The notes beneath the pieces are model-generated. The model saw only the letters and a program-made list of their open reading frames with translations, did no database searches and was not told where the DNA came from. Below, one piece after another: positions 17,280 through 28,985 of a stretch of DNA of 64,000 nucleotides (position 1 is its first letter; every line of letters starts with the position of its first letter). A program made the position numbers and the translations under genes. Source of the stretch: Paraescarpia echinospica (lineage: Eukaryota > Annelida > Polychaeta > Sabellida > Siboglinidae); contig CM034543.1 of the NCBI GenBank assembly GCA_020002185.1, positions 12,181,453 to 12,245,452 on the forward strand. Reading direction: 5' to 3'.

Positions 17280-18866
17280 AGCAGTCAATTCAGGGCCAGA
17301 TTTAGGACTATGTGTGTACGGGTGCCTCTAGAAAGTGATTGATCTGGTATCGTATCAACAGTTCTCATTCCACTCAATCTTCTTCAATAGGGACTTCGCA
17401 GCAAAATACGTATTTTGTTCGTTTAAGAGTAAATAATTATAGAAACTTTAAATAAATAAACGTAACTTATAATAATAACCTTAGCACACCAATGTTCATC
17501 ATATCCAAGGACCCAAGTAACATCTAAAGAAGTATTCATCCAACGAAATTACCCCAAAAGCGTTTTGTAGACGCCGATGTTTAGAGAAATGAATGAAGAG
17601 TTCTTTGAACCGCTTGTAGTCACGGATGTCTCCAGAAAATTTTGGAAACTTGAGTTTTTGCATTTGGGCTGCCGGAGCTGGGGCGAGCGGCGCTGGTAAA
17701 AGTGGTATCGGTGGTAAGTCTCGGCGTAGAACACTTTCAGCTTTCTTTATGAGTTCATGGATCATAGGTATGGCTCTGTCTCTAACTTCATCAAGGTAGT
17801 TGCTTTCAATATCTGCAATTACTTGTTCTTCAAAGTCCCTTCTCTCATCAGTAGATTCATCATCTAACACTAACGCACTGCATTTCAAGGTGATAAAATG
17901 TTAGTTGTCGACGTGTAGAACATCCAACTCTTTTCGAATACGTTCAGCGAGATATCGAAATTCAGTACTTGGAAGTCCCTCATCAGCTTTCAATATCGAA
18001 TCACCTTCCTTGATGAAATTCGTAATTTTGCGTTTGGTACTGGCACGGTCGCTCTTAGCTTTATTCAAAGTCTTAGGAACAGTCTCTATTTCACCGTGAT
18101 TCGACATGATTGCGGTGAATTTCGGTGTCGGTAATTATGGCGATGACGGCGCACCATACATCGGAAATCGCTGAACGCTTGGCGTCGATAAGCTTGAGAA
18201 TGGAAAACGAAGGCTAGTGGTGAATTTCCACCCACAATGACAGGCCAGCGTAACAGACCTTCAAGCGGCGAATGTACAAAGTACAAATTGAATAAGATGT
18301 TACGGAATCTACGTTAATTAAACACAATTAATAAATTATAAGTGTTTATTCAATTTGTGTGAATACAGCGGCCGCCATCTTTACCGGAAGTTACCAGTGT
18401 CAAACGAAAATACGAATTCGGAATTTATAAACACATTTGAAAATTAACATTTGCGACGGCCGACGGCAATACTGTAACAGCCCTATAAAAATAAAATTGT
18501 GGAGGCCCGAGGGAAACAGTCACATTTGACCTGCCCTAAATCCGGAGCCGCGTCAATATACGGACTACTGCCCGCATTCACCCAGAGACAAACAACACTA
18601 TTTAGTCTGACTTGAGTTGGAAGGCGACAGTGAAAGAGGTGCTGATTACATTACTTGGAATCACTTGAAAACTTGAATACAGCTTTTTATGACGTGAAGG
18701 CTATAGGTGAATAGGTGGCGCCACGGCCCCGCGCCGCTGTCACGAGGGTAATGTGGAAGTCCGTTTGTTAATTGCTATGTTCCATGTCTGTAGTTCATTG
18801 TGTGTGGACTACTAAAATGCATTGCTATCTATGCCCTAAATACACTGTAGTCTTAACTACGTGTCT
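17280..18866 (-). repeat. Dispersed repeat copy 1, carrying a gag fragment
   Basis: Read on the minus strand, 18,866-18,482 and 17,570-17,310 match 47,893-48,290 and 48,290-48,620. Shared signatures include the 'acgtagttaagactac' end, 'gggtgaatgcgggcagtagt', and 'acttgggtcc' near the other end. The 17,570-18,482 interval, holding the gag ORF, is absent from the second copy. The whole unit is probably an LTR-retrotransposon fragment or derivative. Confidence 0.65.
17499..18107 (-). pseudogene. BEL/Pao-type gag fragment
   Basis: A minus-strand frame of about 200 codons is interrupted by one stop (TAA at 17,901-17,903). The N-terminal part is charged and helical (KTLNKAKSDRASTKRKI). The part after the stop ends in LKFPKFSGDIRDYKRFKELF. 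This is close to the 'LPKL.LPKFSGD...W..F...F' signature of the DUF1759 gag region of BEL/Pao elements. No protease, RT or second LTR follows; the frame runs out into the flanking repeat at 17,570. The family call is from the motif only. Confidence 0.65.
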
Positions 18867-18888
18867 CTCTGTGTGTATGAGTGTACCT

Positions 18889-20436
18889 GATATATTGTCA
18901 GGACCGCATGCTTTGTTTATATCGGTGGTTCTTAGTACCCCGAAGACATGATCATAAGACACATTGATATTAGTCATTGTGTCAGATTGAAAGGAGGACA
19001 TATTTGGATAAACAAGATTATCTACTAATGTAAAGACAACTTCGAAGTGGTCAGAAAATAGTTCTGCTATGTCAGCTGGACTGTCTGCCTCAGTACCGGT
19101 AAATACCATTGAGTTAGGAATCTTTACATTATTTTGCCTGCTTTTGGCAAAGTTGAATAGACGTTTGGTGTTTTGTTTGACGGACTGTTCAATTTCCGAT
19201 ATGTAATTACAATACATATGTCTTTGAAGTTTTTAAAAACTAGTTCGTAGTTCAGAAAAAATTATTGTTAATCAGATAGTGAATGTGAGCGTTTCCATGC
19301 TCTGTGTGCGGTGTCTTTCTCGTTCAGGGTTGCGATCATATCGTTATCATACCGTACTGGGTATTTACATCCACGAATGCAGATACGAGGAACGTATTCG
19401 CTTATGGCAGGCAAAATGTCATAAAATAGATCAAAACTCTCGTCAATGTCAGTACTTTCAGTGAGAAACGACCACGGGATAAAAAACATCAAGTGTCTTT
19501 GTTTACTAAAGTCCGCTTTGCAATAGTTATAAACAAAACGTTTCGCTGCTTCTTGCGTTGTTCGGTTGGCTCACACGAGTTAACAATGCAGGGCGTCATG
19601 TGTTGATTTCACCGTATTTTTATTTTCTTACCATTACACTCTGCACCATGCATAAAGACAAGATCTAGTGTGTGCTCGTTGCATGTGTTGTCAGTGTCCG
19701 CCGTATTCAAATAACATTTCAACACACAGTTCGGACTGTGGATTAGTCCATAAATGGGGCATAAGGCCTATTTTATTGTTTAATTGAGTCAATTGAATGT
19801 TTGGGCGATTGCAATCGTCCAAAAGTAACACGCAATCGCAATCAGGATTCATAGCTCTAGTGACAAGTTCTAGCGAGTTGTTGAGCTCTGACCAGGTGAC
19901 CACACCGGACCAGGTCGGGACGAAACATTCCCTAGGTAGAGGCTTTGTTCCGCCAAGCGTGTTTGAGTCCATACTATATCCAAATCAGTTTCCAGACACA
20001 GCCTACGTTTGGAGTTGTATGTGTTATTCATTGCAACCAAAACACCACCGCCGCGACACTTCTTGTTGTTTGCAACAACTGTACTGTATCTGTCTCTTCG
20101 GTATATGTTGTGTAAACTTGGCAGTACCACGTTGTCGAAAATATCCACCCGCAGCCACGTTTCGGTTATCACTATGAAGTTGTTATGATAGCTAAAGAAA
20201 ATGTTAAAGTCTTGTAATGTGCCGACAATGCTTGTAGTGTTTTGGTAAAAGAGTTTATGGGTTGGGCTACGTCCGGAGTTGGGATTTACATCCCGACACA
20301 GCATTAGTAGAATCGACAGAAGAGCCATCAAGATGAACCCGGCCATCACGCCTGTGTGACTCCGTCGACACATGCCATTGCGTGATGGAGACCAGATGAC
20401 TTGTGCATTCATCTGAGACACCACACGAACCGACAT
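18889..20436 (-). pseudogene. Jockey-superfamily LINE: endonuclease and RT start, decayed
   Basis: On the minus strand the order is a hydrophobic leader, a CRDVNPNSG-type motif resembling the NPGP-like sequence before LINE endonucleases, an endonuclease segment (ITETWLR, then GGGVLVAM), the connecting region (19,492-19,268, WKRSHSLSD) and the RT N-terminus (19,217-18,889, NKACGPDNIS). Several stops and shifts interrupt it. It is cut at about 18,889, where the repeat of 17.3-18.9 kb begins. Most of it lies in the left arm of the large inverted duplication. Confidence 0.75.
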
Positions 20437-20763
20437 GTGCTAATTCTATGTTGCATTGGGTCAATCGGCATCCACACCAAGAGTCGCCTCGTCAGGCACA
20501 ATAATGCAGCCACGCGTGACCTCGACACAGCACTTCAGCTGGTACAGGGCAATAAAGAGTCCTCAGGTGGCAATACTGGCAGCATTTTTTAAAAAGAAAT
20601 CAGTATATTACAGTCTTTAAAACCACATGTTGGGGACGCATCCACGTACCATTCACGCATTGTCTAGCGCGCGCACGGCAGTTCAAAGCTCGCTTCAGAG
20701 AATAGGATATATTGCTGAGCGAAACATGTTAACACTTCATCGTCGCAATGCCTACACACTCTG

Positions 20764-20815
20764 TGCGTGTGTGTGTGTGTTCGCGCTCGCGTGTGTGTGT
20801 GCGTGTGTATTGTAT
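20764..20815. repeat. GT microsatellite
   Basis: A (GT)n tract with 'tcgcgctcgc' interruption. It lies at the head of the ~180-bp repeat segment at 20,816-20,990, as at the two other copies of that segment. Confidence 0.85.
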
Positions 20816-20995
20816 TGATAAAAAGTTGGTTACTTCCGGGTGTCTCCTGTTTCTTGTAATCGTGAAGAGTATGGTCACACGGAGAGTAGCCAAGGCGCTG
20901 CAATGTGGCTCCCTATATCGCAAATTTGTGAACTTCATGTAACCATGAACTATACTAAACACAATAAGACACGACTTATTGTAATGATCTGTAGT
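20816..20995. repeat. Short dispersed repeat, copy 1 of 3
   Basis: Shares 'agttggttacttccgggt', 'gaagagtatgg.cacacgg' and 'caataagacacgac' with 24,690-24,870 (same strand) and with 28,080-28,266 (opposite strand). All three copies abut a GT/CA tract at the same end, so the microsatellite appears to be part of the repeat. No ORF is conserved. Confidence 0.75.
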
Positions 20996-21289
20996 GATGA
21001 CATCCGGACATTAAAAAAATTCAATTAACAAATGAGGGTAGTCGTTACCAAATATTATATTTTAGTTAATAATTCTAAAAGTGTTGACAATATATATAAA
21101 TATGCAAATGAAGTGTCTAGTCCCTAGCTTTGAGGGTCTGTAGTAGTGCTCAGTATGTTTCCGAAATTGTGCTACACTTCTCTACGCAAAATATGTAAAT
21201 TACGAACATCCCCCAACAAAACACTGTATTCGATCTCCATCTCAACACAAAAATTATGTGTATATAATAATAGTAATATTTTGTTATGT

Positions 21290-22870
21290 TAAGCGCCACA
21301 CCCAATATTGTTCATTGCGCTTTACAACAATATACAAATGTATGTTAAAAATAATGCATTTGAATAAACAACAGTGGTTGTTATATTGTAAATAAAATGA
21401 ACTAATAATAATAATAAATAAGACAATAAATATAGTATAAATATATAACATATCATAAAATAAAATAGTTAAGATCATATTATTATTATTTTAATAACTA
21501 AACTAAAATAATGTAAACAACAATAAATTAGGCTAAACTGTATATGAAAAGTAAATAAATAGATAAATAAACAATAAATAAACGTTAAACATCAATCAGC
21601 TATGGTAAAATAGTGTTGATATGAGTCCGCTGCAGTGAACAGGTGAGTCTTCCAGACAGATTTAAATGATTCCAGTGATGTTTTACTGGTAACGCTTGAC
21701 GGCAGAGCATTCCACACTGCTGCCGCTGCTTGAGCAAATGTACAGTCACCGGCTCTGCTGCGTGCTCACGGAACTACTAGTGCGTTCGTATCAGCAGACC
21801 GAAGACGTCTGGCTGGCAAGTAAACACGCACGAGATTTTGCATGTACACATGCCAGAGGACTTCGTGCAGCGCCTTGTACGTAAAAACAGCAATCTTGAA
21901 TGCGCTGTTGAATAGGTAGCCAGTGCAGTTCGCGAAGAATAGGGGTCGCACTTTCAAAACGAGCCTGTCGAGTGATAAGGCGAGCGGCGGCATTCTGGAG
22001 TCGCTGCAATCGACCGATGTTATGGGTTGAGGAACCGAACAATAGAGAGTTGCATTAGTCCAATCGGGATGTAATCGTGACAATGACTATCAGTTACGCT
22101 GTCGGTTGAGTGAGGTAACGGTGAATCAAACCGAGGTTGCGCAGGTGCAGGGAGCAAGTGCTGATAGTGCGTGACACTTGCATAGTCATATCCAGGTGTC
22201 TATCAAGGTGGACGCCGATATTTCTAACATGATCAGTTGCGCTGATTTCATCTGTCACGACGCGCAAACGGAGCCCACGTACGATGGGAGATGCTGATTT
22301 GGGGACAACCGGTAGAATTACTGTTTTTGTGTCATTTATGAGCAAATAATTCCAAATCATCCACTCCTTCACGTCATCAAAACATCGCTCGACCCGACGC
22401 ACGGCGGTCATCAGATATGTTGCATCCAAATCGAAGTGACAGAACAGTTGTACATAATCGGCGTAGTGATAATATTTTAATTCGTGTGTGTGGATGATAT
22501 CACCGATCGGCTGCACGTATAGTGAAAATAATAGTGGTCCCAACACTGACCCTTGCGTCACTCCCGTTAACAAAGTCGTCTCGCTGGATAACACGCGGTC
22601 GATGACGACACTCTGATTGCAATTACGTAGGTAAGATTCCAGCCAATGGAGAACTACTCCGGTGATGCCGTAGCATCATTGTAGGCGATCCATTAGTATT
22701 GCGTGATCTACCGTGCCAAACGCGGCGCTTATATCGATGAGTACGATGATCTTACCTTGTCTACGGTCTAGCGCACTCCTGATCTCGTTGACTACCCACA
22801 GTAGGGCTGTCTCGGTCGAATGGTTTCGCTTGTATGCGGACGGAAATGTATCCGTAAGTGATTAATTGGC
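21290..22870 (-). pseudogene. CR1-like LINE reverse transcriptase, left-arm copy
   Basis: The minus strand encodes an RT with GVTQGSVLGPLLFSLY and the catalytic-loop motif YADYVQLF, in which the second Asp of YADD is Tyr. A C-terminal region (NAAARLITRQAR, LRELHWLPI) follows with stops. The 3' UTR runs to about 21,290 and ends 'gcgccacacccaatattgtt'. The 5' portion of the ORF (to 22,870) is broken. It is the mirror partner of 26,155-27,830. Confidence 0.8.
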
Positions 22871-22980
22871 TAGGTGAATGTTCAATTTGTTGCCCACAAC
22901 TATATCCCTATGTTTTATGATTGACTTTCACTGAATATGCAAATTATTAACGGATGTTGCCAAATAAACTAGTTTATTCA

Positions 22981-23475
22981 ATGTCGTAGGAACTATTTGA
23001 TACACATTACAGGTGTGACACCAGCATACCTGTATGGCCTAGAGACTAAAGCAATGCCAGAGAAACAACAGGAGAGGGTACAAGTGTGCGAAAACAACTG
23101 GGATAGGAGAATTACGGGGGTAACGAGAATAGATAAGTGAAGAGTGGAAGAGCTGAGGGAAGAAGTTGGTGTGGAAGAAAGTTTCAAGAAGAAGTTGGTG
23201 AGAAATCGGTTGAACTATGGAAGACATGTGGAGCGAATGGAAGAATAACGGATGGCAAAGAAGGCAGATGCCCGGAGAGTGGAGGGGAAAAGAAGACGAG
23301 GGCGACCGATACTGGGGTTGGGAGGAATGCGTGAAGAGAGACCTGGATGGATGGAACAGGGAATGAAGGAAAAGAGCAAAATACCGAGGAGACTGGAGAC
23401 GGGTGGTATAGAAAGTAGTGCAAGTGCAATGAGGAGGAAGAGAAAGAAAATGTCGACGTATCCAAGCTAGCGTCA
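22981..23475 (+). pseudogene. LINE C-terminal fragment
   Basis: Plus-strand fragments in changing frames give VQVCENNW, then VEELREEVGV and, in another frame, RVEGKRRRGRPILGLGG. This CENN...RRR GRP pattern is common at the C-terminus of animal RTE/R1-like endonuclease-RT proteins. It is frameshifted and lacks the polymerase. The first 100 bases are inside the inverted duplication. Confidence 0.55.
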
Positions 23476-24119
23476 CCCATGAAGACAGGGAACGACGAGG
23501 AGGACAACACCGTAGGTTCATATTTGACATGAGGTTATGAGGAGTCTAAACCATTTATTGACAAAATATTTAATGGCGCTTTTTTAACAAAATATTTAAT
23601 GGCGTGTGTTTCCACGTGACATTACGCGAAAATGTAACTGACATTAGTAACTTGATTGATTTATCATGCGATGATCCAAGCAAACCGTCGTTTTATCCAG
23701 AGATGGAGGCGATCAATAAAAGTTGCGCACATGGCTGTCCGAGTGAACAACTGCTTTCAAATACATCAGCAGAAGGCCGAAGAGTCTTTCGCTCTGGTTT
23801 GTTTGTCACCTTTGCTTTGCCCATCATTCTCCAGACTTCTTGCCCTCACGAACCTCCGACAAGTTTTTGGTGTTTTGCCACTATAAAAGTAGCAATGAGC
23901 CCATTATCATCTACGAGTACAGCAGGATTACTTACCTGAGTACCACTACTGCCTGTGTATGCGTATGGTGTAGCACATCGCCCAGTTTCTCAACCAACGC
24001 CAACAAAATCGCAAACTGATATATATCTGCTTCTTTGCTGCTTGGATCTATGCCTGCTTCGGAAACAATGACACAAGTTGATTGCCGTTTTGGTCATTTA
24101 TTGGATCAGTTACGGTGCA
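23476..24119. other. Unassigned spacer sequence
   Basis: Open frames of 111 and 76 codons (23,604-23,939 and 23,656-23,886) overlap in different frames. Neither shows a recognisable domain. No RNA gene seen. Confidence 0.4.
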
Positions 24120-24690
24120 TGTCTGTGTGTGTGTGGGAAGGGGTGCGTGCGTGCGTGTGTGTATGTGTGTGTGTGTTCGTGTGGATGGTGGGTGTATGTG
24201 CGTGCGTGCATTTGTTTGTGCGTGTGTATGCGTGCGTGCATGTCTACGTGTGTGTGCCTGTGTATGAACGTGCATGTGCGTGAGTGAGTGCATGCTTTAC
24301 TGTGTGCGTGCGTGGTTGACTTTCTGTGTGCGCGTTCGCATGTGTGCATGTATGCACGTGTGCATGTGTGCATGTGCGCATGTGTGCATGCATGCTTGAC
24401 CGTGTAGTGGGTGTATGTTGTGTGTTTGCGTGTACGTGTGCGTGTGTGTTTATGTGTTGGTGTGAGTGGGCGTGTGGATGTGTGTGTGTGTGTGTATGCG
24501 AGTGTGTGTGCGTGTGTGTTTGTGTGTGTGGTGGGTGTGAGTGTGTGTTTGTGGGTGTGTGTATGTGCCTGCATGACCGTGTATAGTATGTTATTTGTGT
24601 GCGTGTGTAATTGTGTATGCCCTTGCTTGACTGTGTGTTCGCGCTCGCGTTTGAGTGTGTGTGTATGTGTGTGTTGAATTTATAAACAGT
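24120..24690. repeat. Degenerate GT-rich (TGTGTGCG) tract
   Basis: Over 500 bases of alternating GT with TGCGTGCG and CATGC blocks. Long Cys-Val and His-Thr frames on both strands come from the dinucleotide repeat and are not genes. It leads directly into the 24,690-24,870 repeat. Confidence 0.9.
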
Positions 24691-24870
24691 TGGTTACTTC
24701 CGGGTTTATACAGTTCCTTGTAATTGTGTGGGAGTCGTACATGAAGAGTATGGCCACACGGTGAGTAGCCAAGGCACTGCAATGTGGCTTCCTTTATTTA
24801 AAATTCATCAACTTCATCTAATCATGAACTGTACTAAATACAATAAGACACGACATATTGTAATGAACTA
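24690..24870. repeat. Short dispersed repeat, copy 2 of 3
   Basis: Same-strand copy of 20,816-20,995, sharing 'gttggttacttccgggt', 'atgaagagtatggccacacgg' core words and 'caataagacacgac'. It lies in the spacer of the inverted duplication, outside both arms. Confidence 0.75.
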
Positions 24871-24996
24871 ACAGAAGTCGGTCGGAGAAACCCGAGTATT
24901 TTTGAGGTTATTTCATTTGTTGTTCGTGTACACTCTACTTGTACAGCAACATGCATTTCCACTAAACTGCTTTTGCGGATTATAAATTTATTAATT

Positions 24997-24997
24997 T

Positions 24998-25052
<55 letters not shown>
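24997..25052. repeat. (GT)n microsatellite
   Basis: About 27 uninterrupted GT units. Confidence 0.97.
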
Positions 25053-25055
<3 letters not shown>

Positions 25056-25690
25056 ACAATTATCTGTCATAATGAGTGGGACCGAGATCGTACAATGAAC
25101 TGTCGATGACAGTGGTTACTCGCATGTTTGTGTGCAGTAGACAGACAGTTTACCATTTGAGGACATCAGTGCGGCATCGTTGGCCAGAGACCGACCGTCC
25201 ACGGTCAAGGGCACCATATGTGACGTCACATGATCAAATTATGGATACTTTCGGAAGGTTAGTATCCACCATAAGGACACTGAACGAGGATGGCAAGATC
25301 ACAGTGGAACAGTACCTATATCATGCAGCGTATAATGTAATGCTCTGTAACCATTCAACCCCGTGTGGACTACATGGGGTCCTTTGAAACCAGCGCCTGG
25401 CGTTAGGGCACGGCAGACGGGGCTGTCGCCCAGGGGCCCAACAATATAATTGCAATGGGACTTCCACAAAGCGCTTTTTCGGTAACGTCTTTGGGGTTGA
25501 AACATTTGTAGACGTAATTGTAATGCATCAGTATAATGCAAATCAGTGTTCAAAAATGGCAAACGTCGTATTTTGCTGTGAAGTCCGTATTGTTGAAAGT
25601 AGGAAGGGGTGAGAAGTAGTATGATATGATATCCAGTCAATCAATGCAGAAGTTCCCCACAGTCCTAAATCCGACACTGTTGGGAATACT
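25053..25690. repeat. Spacer with degenerate repeat similarity
   Basis: The part around 25,540-25,690 ('gtattttgctgtgaagtc', 'agaagttcc') loosely resembles sequence at 17,330-17,430 and 48,440-48,560. This suggests a diverged copy of the same repeat family. The rest is unassigned. Confidence 0.35.
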
Positions 25691-25699
25691 ACATTAAGA

Positions 25700-26010
25700 T
25701 CATTGGCATATTTCCTTGAACTGCTCATTTATACGAATAAGCCTGAAGTTATCAACTTTTGAGACGTTTAATGCTCTACCATACACAGCACAAGTGAAGC
25801 TGTCCAGATCATCAATTCTTTTTTCAGGTACGTTCCATTTATCTCCCAGCTTTTTGAGTACATGAATATATTTAGGAATCTTCAGCAGAGTTTTCACTGG
25901 TTTGAGTTTGCCAATCCCTCGGAAAGCTCTAGTGCTGTCACATCCACTGAAAGCATGCAGAACTATCAGAGCCGTACATTTGTCTTGGCCGATATAGTAC
26001 CATCTCCTGT
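25700..26010 (-). pseudogene. Fragment of an uncharacterised 'LHAFSGCDS' protein family
   Basis: A minus-strand frame gives ALIVLHAFSGCDSTRAF followed by KTLLKIPKYIHVLKKLG, DLDSFTCAVYGRALN and a stop near 25,700. I recall LHAFTGCDSTSAF...K.L.KNP.F...LG...F.C..YG as a recurrent domain in large uncharacterised invertebrate proteins, probably mobile-element derived. Only this segment remains; the upstream side joins the inverted duplication. No function can be assigned. Confidence 0.45.
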
Positions 26011-26154
26011 TTTTTCTCTGGCATTGCTTTAGACTCTAGGCCATACAGGTAGGCTGGTGTCACACCTGTAATGTGTATCACATAATTCCTCTGACATTGA
26101 CAAAACTAGTTTATTTGGCAACATCCGTTGATAATTTGCATATTCAGTGACAGT

Positions 26155-27830
26155 CAATGGCAATTGACAGTCAAGCGTACTACGAGAATGCGCTCACTAT
26201 TATATTCATAAAACATAGGGATATAGCTGTGGGCAACACATTGAACATTCACCTAGCCAATGATTCACCTACGAGTATATTTCCGTCCGCATACAAGCGA
26301 AACCATTCGACCGAGACAGCACTACTGTGGGTAGTCAACGAGATCAGGAGTGCGCTAGACCGTAGACAAGGTAAGATCGTCGTACTCATCGATATAAGCG
26401 CCGAGTTTGGCACGGTAGATCACGCAATACTACTGGATCGCCTACAACGACGCTACGGCATCACCGGAGTAGTTCTCCATTGGCTGGAATCTTACCTACG
26501 TAATTGCAATCAGAGTGTCGTCATCGACCGCGTGTTATCCAGCGAGACGACATTGTTAACGGGAGTGACGCAAGGGTCAGAGTTGGTGCAACTATTATTT
26601 TCACTATACGTGCAGCCGATCGGTGATATCGTCCACAAACACGAATTAAAATATCATCACTACGCCGATTATCTACAATTGTTCTGTCACTTCGATTTGG
26701 ATGCAACTTATCTGATGACCGTCGGGTGTCGGGTCGAGCGATGTTTTGATGACGTGAAGGAGTGGATGACTTGGAATAATCTGCTCATCAATGACACAAA
26801 AACATAAATTCTACCGGTTGTCCCCAAATCAGCATCTCCCATCGTACGTGGGCTCCGTTTGCGCGTCGTGACAGATGAAATCAGTGCAACTGATCATGTT
26901 AGAAATATCGGCGTCCACCTTGATAGCCACCTGGATATGAATATGCAAGTGTCACGCAACTAGCAGCACTTGCTCGCTGCACCTGCGCAACATCTGTTTG
27001 ATTCACCGTTACCTCACTCAAACGAGAGCGGAACGGATAGTCATTGTCATAATAACATCCCGATTGGGTTACTGCAACTCTCTACTGTTTGGTACCTCAA
27101 CCAATAACATCGGTCGATTGCTGCGACTCCAGAATGTCGCCGCTCGACTTATCACTCGACAGGCTCGTTGTGAAAGTGCGACCCCTATTCTTCGCGAACT
27201 GCACTGGCTAACTACCACGAAGACCTCTGGCATGTGTACATGCAGAAACTCGTGAGTGTTTACTTGCCTGCCAGACGTCTTCGGTCTACTGACTCAAACG
27301 CGCTAGTAGTTCCGAGAACACGCAGCAGAGCCGGTGACTGTACATTTGCTCACGTAGCGGCAGCAGCGTGGAACGCTCTGCCGTCAAGCGTTACCAGTAA
27401 ACATCACTGGAATCATTTAAATCTGTCTGGAAGACTCACCTGTTCACTGAAGCGGACTCTTACCAACACTATTTTACCATAGCTGATTGATGTTTAACGT
27501 TTATTTATTATTTATGTATCTATTTATTTACTTTTCATACGCATTTTAGCCTAATTTATTGATGTTTACATTATTTTAGTTTAGTTATGAAAATAATAAT
27601 AATATGATCTTAACTATTTTATTTTATGATATGTTATATATTTATACTATATTTATTGTCTTATTTATTATTATTATTAGTTCATTTTATTTACTATATA
27701 ACAACCATTGTTGTTTATTCAAATGCATTTTTTTAACATACATTTGTATATTGTTGTAAAGCGCTATGAACAATATTGGGTGTGGCGCTTAACATAACAA
27801 AATATTACTATTATTATATACACATAATTT
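26155..27830 (+). pseudogene. CR1-like LINE reverse transcriptase, right-arm copy
   Basis: A frame from 26,157 gives the RT fingers/palm start (STETALLWVVNEI, LIDISAEFGTVDHAI), then GVTQGSELVQLLFSLY and YADYLQLFCHFD up to a stop at 26,807. The C-terminal part continues in other frames (NVAARLITRQAR, ASSVTSKHHWNHLNL) to about 27,480. A 3' UTR follows to about 27,830 ('gggtgtggcgcttaac'). Palm residues and frame are degraded. Compared with the left copy it keeps more of the RT N-terminus. Confidence 0.8.
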
Positions 27831-28079
27831 TTGTGTTGAGATGGAGATCGAATACAGTGTTTTGTTGGGGGATGTTCGTAATTTACATATTTTGTGTAGA
27901 GAAGTGTAGCACAATTTCGGAAACACACTGAGCACTATTACAGACCCTCAAAGCTAGGGACTAGACACTTCATTTGCATATATACATGTATTGTCAACAC
28001 TTTTAGAATTATTAACTAAAATATAATATTTGTTAACGACTACCCTCATTTGCTAATTGAATGTTTTTAATGTCCGGAT

Positions 28080-28266
28080 GTCATCACTACAGATCATTAC
28101 AATAAGTCGTGTCTTATTGTGTTTAGTATAGTTCATGGTTACATGAAGTTCACAAATTTGCGATATAGGGAGCAACGTTGCAGCGTCTTGGCTACTCACC
28201 GTGTGAACATACTATTCACGATTACAAAAAACAGGAGACACCCGGAAGTAACCAACTTTTTATCAA
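28080..28266. repeat. Short dispersed repeat, copy 3 of 3
   Basis: Reverse-complement copy of 20,816-20,995 within the right arm of the inverted duplication. Confidence 0.75.
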
Positions 28267-28274
28267 TACAACAC

Positions 28275-28330
<56 letters not shown>
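28267..28330. repeat. (CA)n microsatellite
   Basis: About 30 CA units; the mirror of the GT tract at 20,764-20,815. Confidence 0.95.
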
Positions 28331-28333
<3 letters not shown>

Positions 28334-28349
28334 GAGTGTGTAGACATTG

Positions 28350-28985
28350 CTGTGAACCCTGACTGCGATTGTGTGTTACTTTTGAACGATTGCAATCGCC
28401 CAAACATTCAATTGACTCCGTTAAACAATACAATAGGCCTTACACCCCATTCATGGACCAATCCACCGTCCGAACCGTGTGTTGAAATGTTATCTGAATA
28501 CGGCGGACAATGACAACACTTGCAACGAGCACACACTAGATCTTGTCTTTATGCATGGTGCAGAGTGTAATGGTAAGAAAATAGAAATACGGTGAAATCA
28601 ACACATGACGCCCTGCATTGTTAACTCGTGTGTGCCAACCGATCAACGCAAGAGGCAGCGAAACGTTTTGTTTATAACATTTGCAAAGCGGACTTTAGTA
28701 AACAAAGACACTTGATGTCTTTTATCCCGTGGTCGTTTCTCACTGAAAGTACTGACATTGACGAGAGTTTTGATCTGTTTTATGACATTTTGCCTGCCAT
28801 AAGCGAATAGGTTCCTCGTATCTGCATTCGTGGATGTAAGTACCCAATATTGTATGATAACGATATGATCGCAACCCTGAACGAGAAAGATATCGCACAC
28901 AGAGCATGGAAACGCTCACATTCACTATCTGATTAACAAGTATTTTTCTGAACTACGAACTAGTTTTTAAAAACTTCAAAGACTG
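28350..28985 (+). pseudogene. LINE endonuclease/linker fragment, right-arm copy
   Basis: Plus-strand pieces encode the endonuclease C-terminus (NPDCDCVLLLNDCNRP) and the connecting region (SFLTESTDIDESFDLFYD, WKRSHSLSD), mirroring 19,268-19,972. Stops and a truncation at 28,985 make it non-functional. Confidence 0.75.

Larger units (their letters stand above)
19219..23080. repeat. Left arm of large imperfect inverted duplication
   Basis: Read in reverse complement this segment matches 26,000-28,985 almost end to end. The outer end ('cttcaaaga' after a run of A) and the inner end ('aacaggaga' next to 'ggtac') match. Contents in the same relative order are an endonuclease-bearing LINE fragment, a GT microsatellite, a shared ~200-bp segment and a CR1-like RT with its 3' UTR. 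The left arm is about 0.9 kb longer because the right arm lacks roughly 19,855-20,748. Confidence 0.8.
26000..28985. repeat. Right arm of large imperfect inverted duplication
   Basis: Mirror of 19,219-23,080. Orientation of the contained LINE fragments is reversed to plus. The arm lacks the ~0.9 kb equivalent to 19,855-20,748, with the join at about 28,348 right after the CA tract. Its outer end at 28,985 abuts an unrelated minus-strand LINE. Confidence 0.8.
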
